Shown: positions 37,901 to 52,900 of the stretch, piece after piece | Numbering within the stretch: position 1 is the stretch's first letter | Layout of the letters: every line of letters starts with the position of its first letter | From: Pelodera strongyloides | Lineage: Eukaryota; Nematoda; Chromadorea; Rhabditida; Rhabditidae | Assembly: GCA_036852015.1 (NCBI GenBank) | Contig: JAANDG010000132.1 | Location: 1 to 64,000, forward strand | DNA length: 64,000 bases | Reading direction: 5' to 3' | The notes under the pieces: model-generated | Database searches by the model: none | What the model was told of the DNA's origin: nothing | Seen by the model: only the letters and a program-made list of their open reading frames with translations | Position numbers and translations under genes: made by a program

Positions 37901-40900
37901 TCCTAGATTCTATCATAACGACTGAAAGCACAAAATATAGAAAAATTCCACCCCACCTCTCGATATTGGTCACTATTATCAGCATCGCGCATCGGAGGAG
38001 GCAAAGATGACGGGGGCGACGGCGGTTGCCTATATTTCTTAGATTATTACATAAAAAGATAAATACAGTCCCAATAATACCTCTCTCAGTGAGTCTGACT
38101 CACCACAGTGCCCACCATGATTAGTTTTCTGGTTGCGCCCAATAGTAATTGTAATTATCCGTTTTCCCCCAATAAATCCTATTTCCCATAAATTGACTAA
38201 AAACTGAGAAAGTCATAGAATAACAGCAGTCTGTTGGCGGCAAAGTGTAGAAAACAAAATAAAATATACAAAGGAAATATAACTATGCATCCTTATCAAT
38301 ATCACGAGAATAACTTAAACAACATACTGATCAGCACGGTCCTCACTCTCCCTATAGTTCTTCTTCTGAATACTCGTGTAACCGGGGACGTCCGCCTGCC
38401 ATTCATAGCCTTGATGATGAGGGCGCGTCTGAATTACTAGAGTCATGCTCAAGCTTGATAAAAACATCAAATTCATAAGAAACTATTCCAAAATGAAAAG
38501 AAACCACCTCAAGATGAATAAGCAGCTGGTACATGAATGTTATACACATATTACACAAGAGTCAACAAGTGGAAATTCAATAACAAAAAAAAGGAGAAAT
38601 TCGCCATATATAAAGAAAAACACCCACCGATTGTTGATAAGCCTCATACTTCTCACTCCTCGGCACACTCACTTCAGATGCGATACTCTCCATTCGAGAA
38701 CGTGGACGGGTGTCGGCCATCTACAAATAAAACGTCATGCGTAGAGAGAAAGAAGGTTCTACGTCAGTGTTTCACACACCACCAATGTCAGTGTTTCATC
38801 AGCATAACCGGAAAATTAAAAGCCACAATCGCGCCGTATGCTTTGCTCAGGCAATTCACGGAACAAGCACGTAACAAGTCAGTGTATTGAAAACCAAATG
38901 GATAATTCCCCGAACCCTCTGTAAACTGTAAATCATGTCCGTATACACCGTTATTACGCGTTCACATGCAAGCTCATAATAGGGACACACACCTCAATAT
39001 GAATCGGCAAAACTCGTCCAGTGGTACGCCGCTCCTTTGCACTTTCCTCTGTGGTTCGCCAACCAGTCGATGGTCTGAACACGTTTTATTTACGTAAAAA
39101 CATGAGTTTAGTTTTTTTCAGTTATACTAGGAAGAACTAAATGGACAAAAAAGGAAGTTTCAGTATCACGCTATTGCATTGTATTTGAGAAAATAACAAG
39201 AAAGAAAGAAAAACAAAACAAAAGGTATTGCGAAATACAGACAGAAACAAGGTAATGCAGATGCAGTCCATGAACTCTATACGGCAGAACTCAGAGTATA
39301 GACGAAAAACTTCTTGAGAAGAAGTCAGAACACATTTGAATACTACAAAATACAAAATAGCAAAGGAAAACATAGAAAATGACTTACTTGGTCTGCCTGG
39401 CGAACTGATCATTGCGCGGGATGCGAATTTCCTCGCCCGAACTAAATACCACGATTCGTTAACTAATCAATGACACTTAAATGTTGGGAGTTAGATAACT
39501 CGCTCTGACTTCTGTAAGATATGAATAGGAATTAACACACATTGGAGCCGTAGTGTACACAAAAATACTAACAATGAGCCTAACTCGCTGAATATTAATT
39601 TATACCACTTCAGAAACATAAACTATTTACCCCCTTTCGCTTGCTTTCCGTGCATCGTAATATCCGATGTAGGGAAGGTGAACCTCACTTTCTCTTTCTC
39701 GGCTTCGACGATCAATAGTGTGAGCATCTAAATAGATGACATAACAAAAATTGAACAACTGAACCATGCACTCATCTAAAAAGAAAGAGTGAGGAAGAGA
39801 AGACCCAGACTACACAATAAAAAATAAGGTAAAGGAAGCTACTGAAACTACTAAACAATACAAACTGCAACTAAAGAATTCAAAATATCCACCAACCTTT
39901 AGAATTCCATGCCGGCTCTCTTCCTGCTGTGAATCGTACAGGTTCCGTCTGGCGGGTAGGACGATTCTGTACACAACATGAGTTTATAATTCACAATGGT
40001 GTTAACATAATGTCAATTATGTCTACATGTATGGAATGATGGTCTGGATTGTCAATAAACGTTACATTTCAAAAACCACACTCAACAAACAACCATAACC
40101 AACCGTCTGAGGACTGCCCATTCCCTCGAATGCGGCCGCAATGTTCTTGATGTGACCACGCTTCGGAAGGGCACGCCTAAAAAGAAATTTGTTGTAAGTC
40201 TCAATAAAAGAGCTTTCAAACCAACGAATACAAATAATAACACCAAAGTACCGACGAAAAGGTATGAACAACTTCACAACACATAATGCATCATTTTTCA
40301 GAGAACTACAGAAAATTTGCATATATGCAAATACATTTGAATACGCAACCTAGAATTCCTAGCAATCACCATCCATAGCAAGCAAATGCGACTATGCTAA
40401 TATCGCCAGCGTATAGTTTTGAATCCAAAGTAAGAATAAGAAAAATATAAACGCGGAGACAGTATTTGATGATTTGCAATAAATACCATCTGGACAGACG
40501 AGTACATAAAATATTGGTTATTTCCAGCCGGACAATGATTGTTATGTTAGAAAATAAATTGCTCTCAATGCATAAATAACCTTCCATCTGAGGCCGTATT
40601 CACCAACACACAGCGAGCCCTCCCTAGGCTCACGAGCGCTCTGAATCTCTTCTGCTCTCGCACTCTTTAGCTCCCTGGCGAGGCAGGGAGCTCCCTGCGT
40701 GTTGGTGAATACGGCCTCTGTACTTTTCTCCCCAAACCCGCCTGAGAGTGCTGCCATCGTACTTCTTCTCCTCATTCCATTTGGTCGTAGCCTCGGGCCG
40801 AATATCATAGTCATTATGCACATCTTCATCCTGCTTCTGACCTTGACGGTAGGAGTATATCGAACTGTCCTGCAAGGCAATGACGATACGAATACAAACA

Positions 40901-43900
40901 AAAGAAATTATAGAATAAAACACACCTCACTAAAAATACACGCAGGGTGGTTACTTTTCGTTCACGATACACTGCCTTACCGCCAAACCTTACCGCCATG
41001 TATAACAAACATCGAGTTGTTCAAGTCCACTCACCGTTTGTCTCTGCTTTCCACTGGTAGCTTCACATGAACGAGATTCCACGGCTCCGGTCCGGACGAT
41101 ATTAACTGGGATTGGAATGGCGACCGACGCAACCGTTGCACGACGCTGCTTTTGCTGCAAGGAAATGGGTCAGGGCTTCCATGGTGAATGGATAAAAATA
41201 GAATAGCTTTAACCTTTAACCTTTGTCATATCTAGCGTTCGAAAATGGTTAGATGCTTCGAACGCGAGTCAGTCAACACCAACTTCAAGTACAGAAAGAC
41301 CAACGTTTCCCAGAAAACACTAAAACACACCTCTCTAAATGGATCCTTTCTTCTCACAGATTCATTCAGATTCATCGTGCTGCGAGACTAAAAAGAACAA
41401 CAAGTTTTCAATTTACCCAACTTTATTACCAAATCATATAAACACATTTCGAATTCAAATTTCTAGTTCCGTTTTACGTTATCCCTGGAGAAAATACTTG
41501 TCATAGCAAAACAAAAGACAAACTACAAATTACAAACAATACTACAAAAAACCCACCATATTCATATCGAATGCGCCCAGTTCCTTCATATCGTCACTAA
41601 GAACATCATCGCCGTTAATAACGGTTCGTTCGAAGAATTCCTCCCGCTTGTAGTGAGTCAATTCCGGTTCAGCCTATAGAGAAAAATAATAGAAACTATT
41701 ACTATTACTCTGCAGAGGAAAGGAAACGAAAGATCTGGAAATAAAATAAAAAATATCACTTACCACACCACCATAACGCACTTCATCCTTACGAATCTGC
41801 TTTCCCTTTGGAGAAAGTACACTTTTCGGAACAATACCTGAAAAAATAGAGTAAAGGCGTACGGGCAAAGTGAATACACAGGAAATGACAAATAGTAAAG
41901 CATAGAAAACAAAACTTATCAATTTCAGAAGCTTCTTTCTGTATGTGATGGAAAATTAGCATACAGAATAGTTTTTCCTCCCTTAGCTGTAAAAAAAACA
42001 CCCACCAATCGGTTTGCATTCCTCAAGAACTGTGCTTCGATATCTTTCCGCATCCTCTTTGCTGATCGACTCCACGCGTTCCATTCTCTGAAGCAAGTTA
42101 TTCATTCCTAGAAATTAATAACAGTTCTTCCGTAAGAACGGCTCGCTCTCGTTCATAAATAACATAAATAAAGGTTCGTCCGTTAATGATGGTTCGTTCG
42201 AAGAATTCCTTACAAAGATAATCTAACTCTTTCCTATGATCCACACATCCACAGACAATAATAATGAACTCAAATTCAAATATTCTAAAAAAAAATTACA
42301 AAGCTCATCTAACTCTTTCAGTTCTCGTACCGAATATGGAACTATTCTCGATAAAAGAACTTCGCAAATTTAACGATTGACATTAGAAAAAACTCATTGG
42401 TAGGGCCAAAAGTGCACCAAACCTGACCAGAAAAACAAAAAAACCCTCACCTTGCCTCCTCCAACATTTTCAGTGCGATCCGTCACAACCGTCTGTCCCG
42501 TCGTTGTCCAGCTGCCCAGATCTTCGTGGCTGTCGGTATCCGCAATGTACTGTACTCGCTCCTAAATACACGCTAATTAATTAAGTAGCGGCTACCTTAA
42601 CAGCACATTAGCACATACTGGTTAATTGAGTAGCTTATTAACAAAACATACTAGACAATTAACAAAAACAGCCATCTGAGCCATCACAGCCACGCTTCTC
42701 ACAAACACCAAGTACGAAACTTGAATCAAAACAAAACAAACTTGAACATCATCGCCTAGGCTCCACTTCGGACACAGTTCTATACGTTGGGTGGCAGCAC
42801 GTCTCTCCGATGCCTGCTTCCTCCACGGTTCCTAAAACATATGCAGTTTGTCACAACTAAAACAATTCTCGCATTTCTCTCTCAATTATGTTTCATCATA
42901 GGAAAACCATCATCTTTCCTTTCAGTCATTCTTTTGCTCTCGCTAACTTGGGAGGGTAAAATGGTCAACGACATATACCTTTCTCTCATCTCGGTTCATG
43001 CTCATGAAGCGAGTGGAGGTCGGCGGTCTGTCGCTTTGCAAGTCCACCACCTCGCGCTCCCACTCGTGACGCTGTTGCTCCTCATGATGACGCTGGTCTC
43101 TCTCCGACTTTTGACTGACAGGTGGGGATGGTACATAGTACGGCTAAACACTGACATTCTTATGGGGGATTTCTTTTTTTCAGGAACATTTTATTTATGA
43201 CGGAATAGCGTGTCGTTATTTAATTACTGCAACGTCCACTAGTCCACTTCCGTTCCCGATACGTTTTTAAAGATAAAAAATCTGCGTATTCTCAGTGAGA
43301 AAAAAAATGTAAAAAGGCTGTCTTGTCTCACTCTGGAATCCTTATACTTGTGCGTCTGCGCGGTCGGGCTGAGTATCTGTCTGGCCTCGGTGTGATACCT
43401 CTTGGAACGCTCCAGACCGCTATTCATTTCGACGCTCAGCACAGGCTGAATCATAGAATCATTATACAACTTAGAATGAGAAGACAATCGTTACGTGAAT
43501 GTGGTGCGGACCCTCCTGAGCTATCTATTTCACGGATCGGTTTCTGCATTAATACAGACGCAAAGAATACGAGAAACCACTGCGACAAACGGTAGGAAAT
43601 CACAACACACACACACACACAACATAAACTATGATTTACATGCATTAGAAAAAATACCTACAACTAAAACATAAAGTTAACACAATAAAAGACTATTTAT
43701 AAAATTGGCATAATATCGTGCGGGTGCGAACCACAAGGTCAAATTCATAAACGACAACATGTGAAGACAAACATTTATTGACAACGGAACATTAACATAC
43801 ATGCAGGGCAGCTTTACTCAAATTAGGCAACCATCAAGCGCATTCATGGCACAGATATTAGCAAATAAGGAAAATTTATTCGAAAATAACAAATAGAGAA

Positions 43901-46900
43901 AAACGACGAAAAAACCTTCGAAAAAATGCTGTTCAAAAAGTAAACTAACACATCGCAGAAACTTTACTATGAAGCCAAAAGGGAAGTTAACAACAGAAAA
44001 CAGTTGACACAAATCAGAACTTCCAAAGCACTTGCAGATAACATAAAATGAGAAAAGCTGCCCCAATTCACAAAAAAAGTGGCCTACCTGTGCCGGAATA
44101 GTGATGGTAGTGGTTTGCTTAACGTTGCCGTCTTGCTGGCGTCTTCCATGCGCATCATTCCTTCTATCATCACGATCCCAATCGCCAGACAGCGAGATCG
44201 GAATAGTCTTTTGACGCGTCTCGGATTTCTGTAAATGTAAAAACATGTCATGGACTGACGACACACAGTCTGCAACAAATTAGAAATGGTAGTAAACACT
44301 AGATGTATCAATATAATATGTTCACTTCGCAAAAATTGTCAAATATATCGTAGTGTAAATAACAAGAAGACAAAATACTATTACATACTAGTAATAAACA
44401 TAGAACGCGCGACTTTATACTTGCACATAAATCCAGAAAAACAATTACGTACCCTTGAAACCTGTGGACTAGCTGGTCCTAACTTCCCGACCACCGTTGT
44501 CCCAAAGGGAGCCACTCCTGCTGGGCGTTGCTGTTGTGTTGCACTACGAGAAGATACCACAGAGTTCACCACCTAAAAGATCAATATGATAATAAAATTA
44601 CGAAACTGAATGTCACTGGATATTCAGGACACCTTGTCAAATAGAGCTTTTTTTAAAGAATGGAATATAAAAACCAAAGTCGCCCAAACTTTGCAAATGG
44701 ATTCAAAAATTCGGTTTCAACAGATTACCTTAATCTCGCCATAACAAATACAACAAACCGGTGGAGTAACAGTCAACGTCGTCTTGATCGGCACATCAGT
44801 CATGCGTCTCATGATCGGAATCTTCTTCGGTGAAACATACGATTCTAAAAAGATTTCCGGTCATTTCACGCGAAACAATGGAGAACATATTTGGACCCAT
44901 CCACCCATCATAAATATTAGCTAAAATCTCCTCACCTGCGACACCTGTGGCAGACTTCGAATCGGCTGCACGACAAACTTCTTGGAAACGTTCTTTCGGG
45001 AACTGAAACGAAGTAATTTGTCAAAATTAATGATACAATCCTGATTTTAGTGCTGTTTATGTGTCTATACATGAAAACCGAAAAAGGGCAATTTATTCAC
45101 AATTTACAAATTACATTTTACATTCACAATTTAAAGCAAAGTGTATTTGTTGACTAAATAAACAAATAAACTCCAATCGTCCCACAGTACCTTTGGCGCC
45201 TCCCTCTTCTTGCGTTCCCAGTCTTCTCTGTTGAACTGCGTTCTATTGAATCCAGCCGGCGAATCATTAAACACACTCCCCACTGGCACAGTACGGAGGC
45301 GGCTCACTCGCGACGATTTCGGCTTAAACAAAAGGATGTAGTCTTTTATAACCAACAATACATGTACCTTCAAATCAGCAACCATCTTTTTTCAAGGCTA
45401 CTCCCAGCAGTTTATGTGTCCAAACATCAAATCTTATAAAACATTTTTTTTTTGCTTTATTAGGGAAAAGCTTACCGTTCCATCGGGAACATCAGTACCC
45501 AAATCAAGCGGGGTCCTTGCATCAGTAAAAACTCTCGAAGCGGGAATCGGATTCCCAGCACCCGAAGGAGTCTTTGACGACGCTGACGAATAAAGTTGTT
45601 GTTGCTGAAATATGCAGCACGTTCAAATTTTTCACGAATCCAACCATTCTTTCATGCAATCCAACCACACGTACTAGTGTGCGTAAAAAAATAACTCAGA
45701 TAATACCTCAGACTGAAGGCCAATGCTTGCCATCGAACTAGTGCGAGACCTGGGCTTGGGCACCGGAGGCAACACAATCTGAAAAGTACCGGATCTACCA
45801 CTAACATAACGTAATCGGAAGTTGCAACTATGGTTGAGAAAGGCCAAAAACAAAGGAGGTGCTTGAAAGAAACGTGCTATTAACTTAAAAAAAAACTCTT
45901 CAAATTGGAACATAAAGAACCAGGGTATAAATTCCATGTGTAAATGGAGGTGACAGGAGGTGGTTTCTTTAGCTTAATGATATACCGTTTTAATGAAACA
46001 CGATGTTTCGGTCAAATATATTAATTTGGAATTGCTTCCGGAGGTGGTCGAAACCAAACCGAGGTGGTTCGTGCGTGTTTTCACGCACCAACTTGTACCC
46101 CTGTAAAGAACATCCAATACTGTAACAAAAGAATCCAGAATCCCTACCTCTCGTCTGGTCACACCAGGGCTCGGCAACGTATTCAATATGTTGCTCGACG
46201 ATGCCGTGTTTCGAAGTTTTACCTAGAAAAAATCCAGTCAAAAAAAAGTACAAGCGTTGCTGTCCTAGCCGATGTTTCTAATAACTCGAAGACACTTTTC
46301 TCCGGGACAAGTCAAACTTGGAAATCATTTAAAAGTTAATACAAAAATATTGAAATTCCATTTACCATCTCTCTGCCTGTGGACAACGAACGAGATCGAT
46401 TCAGGTCTGTTGTGCGCTGTTCAATCTAAATATGAAAGTTCTTGAGCGTTTGCAGCTGATGTCTACGCTATATTGCTTTGTAATACTTGGGTGCAGCAAG
46501 CTTATGTTTCACTACACTCATTAGTGATGACATCCACTGGCAAAAATAATAGCTAATGTTTATTTATGTATTAACTCCTTGTGTTGTTCAATAAACCCTT
46601 ATGATTATTAGAATAAAAAACCTACAGCTCTTTCCCGTCTCACAAAACTCCGCACACTGCTGGTCGCCGAAGCAGATGAATTCGATCGAGTGCCAGTAAC
46701 CACAAACTGAAAGCATATATGACAAACTGTCCAGAAATAGAAATCGACAGCAAAAAAAAACTTGAATAACTATTATTATGTAGTTAGTAAGTATTCAGAA
46801 AGTTAAAATCCAACCAAAATTAGCACAAAAAGCACACGAAAAACTTGCCATCAAGCCAAAGGTTTTTTTTTCGATACAAAGCACAAATGCCACCCAGGTG

Positions 46901-49900
46901 CCGCAGGCAAATTGTCTAACACAACAATATCACAACCGGGTTAGTTTTTATTCCTATCAAATCAGCCCGAAAATTACAAAAGAACTACCTTGGGCACGGG
47001 AACACTGCTCTTGAACTGTTCCCTTCTCGACGAATGCTTCAGCGGCGCCGGTGTCTTCTCGTGTTCCACCGTTCGGCGGAATGGCTAAAAGATTCAGAAA
47101 CATAACGTCAAATAATCCATGCGAAAAAATTAAACGTTAGGGCGCGTTCGGGATTGATTTTCCGAAAGGAAACTCGGCCAAATCCTCGTTCGGGATGGAC
47201 TTTTTGGAAACGTTCCAATGCTTGGAGAAAACAAAAAATACAGTATGAATTAGCATGGAAAATTTGAAAAATATGCGCGGGAAACGTTTTTCGCAAGCTA
47301 ATTCATACTGTATTTTTGGTTTTCTCCAAGCATTGGAACGTTTCCAAAAAGTCCATCCCGAACGAGGATTTGGCCGAGTTTCCTTTCGGAAAATCAATCC
47401 CGAACGCGCCCTAAAACATACGTGTCGACCAATAAGCCAAACAAATCATCTCCTTCAACAATCAACAACCAACAAACAAACAAATTCAATTGTTGCTTGT
47501 TAACCTTTCATCATATTGTATTATTTATGCACATATTTTATGTGTTAATAAATATTTAATATTTAAAATTCATCTATACTTGATTGAGCATGAGATTTAT
47601 GCTTTGAGGTGTAACACCTAAAAAAAAACTAACCTCTCCAACAATGCTGTCACCAAATCTGTCATCCGGGTGGCTATACAATTCAGGCATCTCCGAGAAA
47701 ACGACGCCATCGCTTCGGCGTGAGGTGCAAGAAGCACTACGGCTGCGCTGCTGAAAGCCAAAGCAAGAAAAGGTCTTTTCGGAGAAAGCTCACAGTGATG
47801 TGGCATTCACTGCACTGAACTGAATGCACAACTAAGGAAGCATCATATTCCAAAACACATATGTTAGATTCTGGAACTCAATTCACGTAAATGCCATCCG
47901 ATAGCCGAAAACATTTTGTTTACTGGCTCAGCCTTCCTTACCCAAGCAAGCTTTAGCCTAAAGGGTAAAGCAAGGGAAGGTTATTTGAGGAGATAATATC
48001 AAGTAAAAACATACACACTGATTTTCCTCTTGCTCATATCTCCTGTCCTTCTCTAGAGCCTGGTGGAGTTGTTCCGCCGATGGTGCCACATCAAGTATGT
48101 CGACTGGTTTGTGGGAACGAGAGCGATTGCTAAAAAAAATCAACATACAACCCCCAATCAAAAAGACAACGTGAGAGCATCAGATCACTCCGAATCCCCA
48201 CTAAACATATTAAATACAATATCAAACGCCCACGCCCACCTGCGCGAGGAACATTCAGATGCACTTCTACTTCTCAGAATATTCGTGTTGCTCTTCTTGA
48301 GCTCCTCCCTGCCCATATCACTCTCCATGTGCTCAACGGAGGGAGCAAACGTTCCTACCTCTGGTACAGCTTTATGAGGTTGTTTCTGAAATAAATAAAT
48401 AAAAATCGGAGTTACGCAGGAATACATATATTTCGAATCATCCGCTGAAATAAAGTGGAGCCTGGAAAAATAAAACAAAGACTACGTAAACCCACCGCCG
48501 TTTTCATCCCCATTACGATATTTGAAGTTGCCCAGCGGTCAGAAACACGTGAAGCCGGTCTCTGAACAGCGGTGAACATTGGAAACGCTGGTCTTGCCGC
48601 CAAAACAACCAATAAGAGTATATTAGCGAAGAATAATATACAATAAAGAAAAATAAATAATATTATAATATACAATCTTACCGAGCCATTCGAAGACTGA
48701 CGACCCGAAGTTCTCGAATGTGGACGTACAACCTCGGTAGCCTACATAAACCCAAATTAGGAGGTTACTAAAATTAAAGACAGAAAGCATGGATTGGATT
48801 TACAACAACGAAAGAACAAACAGTGAGTTTGTCTAGTTGTCTCACTGGCTAATACTAATTCTTAAAATCGACAAGCAAGATATTCGCGCATGATCCAAAA
48901 AAGCGCCACCTTCCAAATTCAAAAATGTCGATACGATAATTGCGCTGAAAAGTCCTTCGGGAAATCTTGTAAGGTCTACGTAAGAATGCCCATACAAGTA
49001 CCTGTTCTTTAGCTGTCTCATCGACAGGTTCACATTTTCCATCTGCATCCAAGGTCTGACCCCAAGCAGCAGCTGCCTCGAGACTGGAACGAGAGTGACG
49101 CGCGCCTCCTAAAAGTAAAAGTACAAATAAAATATAAATTAATAAATACTGAAACATATTAACATATATAGCCGCGCAGCCCAAAGAAAGGTACATAAAA
49201 GCAAGAATAGATCGACAAAAAGTTTTGCGATTGCGATTGATAACAAAAATCATAACCAAACAAAATTTACAAACAAGGAAACGAAACCCACGACTAGATT
49301 GTTCAACAGTCATGCTCGTTGCATCACTTGCACTGTGTGAATTGAAGTTTCTCGATGCACGTCCATTATGAACCTGTAATTACGTTTTTGCACGGTTGTG
49401 TCTTCCTAGAAAGTAGAGTGCACAAATAAACCTTTTAACCAAATGTTCGCTTGAATCACGTGAAATTTATGCAAAATATTATGTTACCAACGAACCATAC
49501 TTTTACATAAAGCAACTACCTTTTATTACAACCTGCACTTAACCGGATGCACACCTTTTGGCGCATTTAATAAATAAATAAACAACTGCAATCATCATTC
49601 AAATAACCCACCACAAAAACAATGTCTTCCTTGACCGATCCTTCTGTTTTAAAATCCAAATGTTCATCCGCAGCAAAATCATCATCTTCTGGACTCCCAT
49701 CATCGCTTAGGTCCACGTTAAACTTCTTCAGTCCTTTAGTTAGCGATGCGATCAGTTCGCCTAAAAACAACATTTACAAAAAAACATCACACCAGTACCG
49801 ATACTAGGAAAAGGAAAATTCGTCCACACCCCATACAATCAATTTGTAAATTCCACAATTTCCCTTAGTTTGTTTGCTTACTGAATCTTGAATTTCGGCG

Positions 49901-52900
49901 ATCAATACCTAAAACACTCATCAGGGGAATTGGACTGAAATAAAAAAAGACTGCTTACCTTCTTCAAAAGCATGCGATTCTTCATTGCTCAACAAAGAAT
50001 TCTGTTCACTGGCCATTGCATCGGCCGAGACTGGTCTGATTACTTCTTCGGTCTAAACAACAAAAATTACAGGTTGCGCAATTAAAATTTGAAGATAAGT
50101 AAAAATAATAAATCGTCAGAAGACAGCGACTGCACCATAATAATCTCAAAAATGGACAAGTGTTGGTGTAAGGGTGTATAAAAAGTGGAACTAAACAAAC
50201 AAAAAACGAACTATTTGCTTATTAATGCTCACGTACGTAGCTGGTCCTCTTGATAGGTACCAGCCTGTGTTTCTCTTTATAACCTTGTTTTACTGTTTGT
50301 TAATTGTTCCAGTAAAGATTTCTGTAATTAAGACGATAACTGAAACAATACCTGTCTTTTATTATGAGGTACGTGGACTTCCGATCCTTTGTGCATGTCC
50401 ATGTCTACGTCACCCAGGTCTGTATGCACATGGACCGTAGAACCCTCATTGAGATCAAGCCGCACGTTTACTGAAAGAATCATAATGAGAAATAATCACA
50501 ATCACAATAAAGAATCCGCGTACTTATCTACCCCACCTACCCAGAAGGGAAACTTACAAGAGTTCAAAAACAGCAGTTCGCCCTACATTCCAATTCAATT
50601 CTGACATTGTTTAAAAAAGGACAAAAAAAGTACCTTGCGCACCATTTTGGTCAGCCCAGTGGACGCTGGCACGCGAAGATGTACGCTTACGAGGAACTGG
50701 TCCTAAACAAACTTTTTATTTTTAAATGAAGCATAAATTTCAAAGTTGCTTCAATGCTTCAAAGCAACAAGAACACACAGCCATGTCATATTCACAAAAG
50801 GGGAGCAGTTGTACAGACACCGAGCGTCGCATACATAAGGCTTCCACTTTACAAAAAACATGATATCACGTACTTGCGATTAAGTAATTACTACCCCAAC
50901 ACGCAACTATCTGCTCCAAAACGTTACATAGATTAGCTAACTAAACATCTGCATATCATTAAAACTTCAACCAACTGAAGGCACAATAATTATATAGAAA
51001 ATACATCAATAACGGGACCGAAATGGTAAACAACTTCCCTATCTCTGAGGCCATATTCACCACTACGATTATCCTGAGGATGTCGGATGTGTTCCCTGGG
51101 AACAGAAAATAGCATTCTAATGCGAGACTCGCAGAGAAAAAGACAGGGAATTCCCCTTGGGGAAACGAGTGGTGAATATGGCCTCTGGACGGGAGTCGGT
51201 AACATTATTCCAAAAGAGGAAACAATAATGTGGATGTATAGAAAAAGAACATACCACCCGTCGACTCTTGGTCCTGATCTCCGTTCAGAGTCAGACTTGA
51301 AGCACGCTGAAAAGACGAGGGAACGTAATTTCTTAGCCTATCATAAAAACAATCATAAAAAAAAACGCCACTAGCGATAAGAGTTCATGTTGAATGAACG
51401 AATACGAGTAAGAAAGTAATCCACAGACACTTACCTCCCCCCTGTACGTATCATCCGCACCTCGAGTACTAGTGGTGTAATCAGTCAACGTACTGGCAGC
51501 GTAGCTTCCACCATCAAAGTTACCGTCATCACGATGATGATCCTAACAGTGGTAAATATTGATACATACTAACATACCGTTCCATTTTTCTTTTACCCGA
51601 TTGCTTTGCTAATCGACTCTACACTACTGGTTTTTCTATATTACTTTCTCTTCATAATATTATGATGCACGCGCAAAGTATTAAACAAAGTCAAAGATAC
51701 TAGCCCAATGTCATACAAGGATACAAAAGTCTGAAAACCCTACCACTCCCGTCTTGCTCACAGAAATGTTTGAAACCGCCCTTCTATTCGAAAATACACG
51801 CTCGTCCTCCTCCAGACGGTTCACGTTCACTTCGGACGAATACTGAAAGAGATTCACATACTTTAAAACTATTTAAAATTCTAACTGCTTAATAAAGAGA
51901 AAACAGGACAATTCAAAGCTAACATCCAACACAATAAATATGTCATGCCGAGGTATAAAATAAAGCAAAACGGAAAAGATAACAACCGGACTTAACAACA
52001 CGAAAACAAGAATGTCTAACGTCTAACAACAACCATGCACCTACTCTGCAAGGTGGCGGGGAATCGTCAAATTCAAAATGCATCTTGATAGCGTCCGCAA
52101 TTTCATTGCTTGTTTGCTCTCTTGTGTTGACCTTTCAAAATAAAACAATCAACAAAGGGCAAAAGACGAGAGAAAAATTAAAGACATATTCTCAAAACTC
52201 AATTATTTGCGGCACAAAAACGACATAAATGGACACACAACAAAGGAACACAAACAAAATAAACATGCCAACGATAAAGACTACAAAAATACTCACGGTG
52301 TTTTGAGTTCTCCCGACATCACCAGATGCCCCAGCATATGCATCGGTCACTCCACTTTGTTGGGAATAATCGCCGAGCGACTGAAAATGAAAAATCATCT
52401 TTCACAATTTACAGGGGTAACGAACGAGCCGGGCTAATAAGATTAGAATGGGACAAAAAAAATTAAACCGAAAGAGAAAGCTGAAGATGAGGAGATACAT
52501 TAGAAAAAAATAAGGCAACTCATATTATTTCAGCTGGAGTCAGCAAAAACAACATACAGCACAAACCAAAAAATATAAGCACTTACATTGCGGCTTGTCG
52601 ACTTTTGCGCCCAGTCATCGGACTGAAAGAAAAACCAGGAACTCTTCTCTCTTCTCTCAACAAAAGTACACAACATGGAAAAAAATACTAGAAGCAAAGT
52701 TCTTCAGTAAATTAAGCCTGGATGCCGTGGGTGGAAGTAAAAGAATAAAAAAAGCCAATAACCTCACGAGTGGCATTGGTTGCGTACGACCGATGGCTTC
52801 GGTACGAAACACGACCATCCTCCGGCAAGAACATCGACGACGATGGACGCCCGTTAATCAGCAAGAACTCGTCCTGATTCGTTTGGATTGAAAGCTAAAG

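Noticed and set aside
47108..47503. Repeated short frames with RKTFPAHIFQIFHANSYC
   Set aside because: They translate the family D foldback element, also seen at 56264-56449.
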